7,299 bases of DNA from the NCBI GenBank assembly GCA_028276125.1, contig JAPYWY010000081.1, positions 1 through 7,299 of the forward strand, in the 5' to 3' direction. This stretch comes from Pseudothermotoga sp. (GTDB lineage: Bacteria; Thermotogota; Thermotogae; Thermotogales; DSM-5069). The notes beneath the pieces were generated by a model, which did no database searches, was not told the origin of the DNA, and worked only from the letters and a program-made list of their open reading frames with translations. Made by a program: the position numbers and the translations under genes. Positions 6,038 through 7,299 of this stretch are shown piece by piece. The stretch's first letter is position 1. Each line of letters begins with the position of its first letter.

Positions 6038-7292
6038 AACAGTCGGTTTAAAAAGGGTTTTGATGCTGACAATAGAAAACGATGAGACGTCCTGTGAGGA
6101 ATTGGTGAATCTGTTGGCGAACATCGATGCAGAAGTTGTTGAAGTGATCGAACAAAAGCGCGAGTTTCCTGACTCGCGCTTTTATCTTGGGCGTGGAAAA
6201 GCTGAGGCCGTAGCGGAGAAAATTGCCCATCTCGGTATCGATTACGTTGTGATCGACAGTGAAATCACACCGCTTCAGGCGAAGAACCTCGAGAAGATCT
6301 TCAAAGTGCCCGTGCGGGACAGGACACAAGTCATCTTGGATGTGTTTGCAAAGCATGCGACGACGAGAGAAGGGAAACTTCAAGTTGAGCTGGCACGACT
6401 GCAGTACGAATTGCCGAGGTTGGTTGGAGAAGGGAAGAGTCTTTCGAGGCTTGGGGGAGGCGTGGGAACGAGAGGGCCCGGTGAACAGAAGCTCGAAGAA
6501 AGGCGGAGACGAATACACGAGAGGATCGCTACCTTGAGAAAGGAACTACAGGAACTGAGGAAGAACAGAGAACAGCAACGAAAGTTGCGTCTGGAGAACG
6601 AACTTGCCACGGTATCGATCGTGGGCTACACGAATGCTGGGAAATCGTGCTTGCTTGCCGCACTTTCCTCAGATCCGTCCATCATGGTGAGTGGAAGATT
6701 GTTCAGCACTCTCTCACCCGTTGTGAGGCGCGTTAAACTGCCAGATGGACGAATTGTTCTTTTCAAGGATACCGTTGGTTTCATAAGAAAAGTGCCGCAC
6801 TCGATCATAGAAGCTTTCAAGTCCACCTTGGAGGAGATCTCTTACTCGGACCTCATAATCTTGCTCGCCGATGTTTCCGATCCAGAACTCATTCAGAAGA
6901 TCAATGTTGCAGAGGATGTTCTCAACGAGCTTCAGGCCGAGAGTATCCCACGGTTGTTGGTTTTCAACAAGGTGGATTTGCTTTCTAAGGAAAACCTCGA
7001 GCGTCTGTCCGACGCTTATCCCTCGGCGATATTCATAAGTGCCCTGAAGCGACAAGGGATCGATGTGCTACTCGAAGAAGTCTGTCGGGTACTGGAGAAG
7101 AGCGAAGCCGAGCGGGAATTCTTTGTTGATGCGAAGCGGCTTCATCTGTTAGAGAAGTACCGCGAAAAGATAACGATTAAAGGAAGTGTTTTCACCGACG
7201 AGGGTGCTGTTGTTAAAATAAGAGCTCGCGAGGGCGTGTTGAAAAAACTTACGAAGCTACTCGATGGAGGGATGAAGACGTGCGAAAGCTGA
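6021..7292 (+). CDS. hflX: HflX, ribosome-splitting GTPase
   Basis: HflX is an Obg-HflX-superfamily GTPase that binds 50S subunits and splits stalled or heat-damaged 70S ribosomes. The 423 residues include the N-terminal HflX domain (about 10-140), the glycine-rich LGGGVGTRGPGE signature (144-155), a charged helical linker (155-195), and the G domain. In the G domain are G1 GYTNAGKS (202-209), G3 DTVGF (250-254), G4 NKVD (316-319) and G5 SALK (340-343). A short C-terminal domain follows. Switch I reads LFSTLSPVVR (227-236), where many bacterial HflX proteins have LFATLDPTTR. ATG 6021 is chosen because family similarity begins at KRVLML (11-16) and no other in-frame start precedes it. It overlaps hfq by 17 bases and has no SD at normal distance; GGAGG at 5995-5999 is 21 bases away, so coupled re-initiation is likely. 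A terminator-like hairpin lies in its early coding sequence. Confidence 0.96.
   Translation: MVRTNETVGLKRVLMLTIENDETSCEELVNLLANIDAEVVEVIEQKREFPDSRFYLGRGKAEAVAEKIAHLGIDYVVIDSEITPLQAKNLEKIFKVPVRDRTQVILDVFAKHATTREGKLQVELARLQYELPRLVGEGKSLSRLGGGVGTRGPGEQKLEERRRRIHERIATLRKELQELRKNREQQRKLRLENELATVSIVGYTNAGKSCLLAALSSDPSIMVSGRLFSTLSPVVRRVKLPDGRIVLFKDTVGFIRKVPHSIIEAFKSTLEEISYSDLIILLADVSDPELIQKINVAEDVLNELQAESIPRLLVFNKVDLLSKENLERLSDAYPSAIFISALKRQGIDVLLEEVCRVLEKSEAEREFFVDAKRLHLLEKYREKITIKGSVFTDEGAVVKIRAREGVLKKLTKLLDGGMKTCES
6154..6185 (+). terminator. Terminator-like perfect hairpin inside hflX
   Basis: The arms AAAAGCGCGAGT (6154-6165) and ACTCGCGCTTTT (6172-6183) are perfectly complementary over 12 bp with a 6-base loop, TTCCTG (6166-6171). 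The right arm runs into TTTTAT. GC-rich stem plus U-run is the form of an intrinsic terminator, and the left A-run makes it nearly symmetric, so it could act on both strands. It lies 117 bases after the hfq stop and within codons 45-55 of hflX (QKREFPDSRFY, a conserved stretch). Whether it terminates, attenuates or only marks an RNA structure cannot be told here; translation of hflX would normally suppress it. Confidence 0.5.
7266..7271 (+). promoter_or_regulatory. SD site for the gene starting at 7280
   Basis: GGAGGG ends 8 bases before GTG 7280 and lies in the last codons of hflX. It is the main support for a new gene overlapping the hflX end by 13 bases. Confidence 0.6.
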
Positions 7293-7299
7293 TATCAAG
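7280..7299 (+). CDS. Start of an unidentified gene (5' end only)
   Basis: Only six full codons are visible: GTG start, then RKLIS, in a different frame from hflX. A good SD (GGAGGG) sits 8 bases upstream, and the tight overlap fits the style of the operon. A basic residue followed by hydrophobic ones would suit a signal peptide, but six residues are far too few to name the product. Confidence 0.5.

Noticed and set aside
5734..6051. GTG-started frame of 105 codons overlapping the miaA stop (GTGA) and all of hfq
   Set aside because: The overlap looks like a coupled start, but the translation is glutamine/serine/arginine-rich with no family features, while hfq in the other frame is unmistakable.

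Overview
The window reads as one densely packed, single-strand (+) operon segment from a bacterium of the order Thermotogales, probably close to Thermotoga or Pseudothermotoga. The basis is protein style (the HslU, Hfq, MiaA and HflX sequences), AGA/AGG-rich arginine codon use, strong Shine-Dalgarno (SD) sites and frequent GTG starts. The assignment is inferred by eye, not from a search. No tRNA, rRNA, CRISPR array, insertion sequence or convincing promoter was seen. No intergenic gap exceeds 21 bases.

Layout: (1) 1-339, the C-terminal third or so of hslU, the ATPase of the HslVU protease. (2) 350-1597 and 1608-3842, two sugar-type ABC importer permeases. Both are much longer than normal because each carries an insertion in the same place, between core membrane helices 1 and 2. 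The first insertion looks like four extra membrane helices; the second is a helix-rich soluble domain of about 465 residues predicted to lie outside the membrane. (3) 3853-4068, a short bitopic coiled-coil protein resembling FtsL/DivIC. (4) 4065-4835, an RsmJ-like SAM-dependent methyltransferase. (5) 4832-5737 miaA, 5759-6037 hfq and 6021-7292 hflX, the tRNA-modification / RNA-chaperone / ribosome-rescue-GTPase order also known from E. coli. (6) The first codons of another gene from 7280.

The genes are tied together translationally. Three consecutive junctions (hslU/permease 1, permease 1/permease 2, permease 2/FtsL-like) share one design: the stop codon TGA is the start of the SD sequence TGAGG, followed by 8 bases and the next start codon. 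Two junctions are ATGA overlaps (FtsL-like/methyltransferase, methyltransferase/miaA). The last two genes start inside the gene before them. The context mixes proteostasis (HslVU), transport, cell division and RNA/ribosome maintenance (methyltransferase, MiaA, Hfq, HflX).

The points most worth a second look are a perfect 12-bp inverted repeat followed by TTTTAT inside hflX, which looks like an intrinsic terminator or attenuator just after hfq; the matching loop insertions in the two permeases, which have no binding-protein or ATPase gene beside them; and a G-rich tract over the hfq ribosome-binding site. I found no clear evidence of a wholly new multi-gene system. The permease pair is the least ordinary element.
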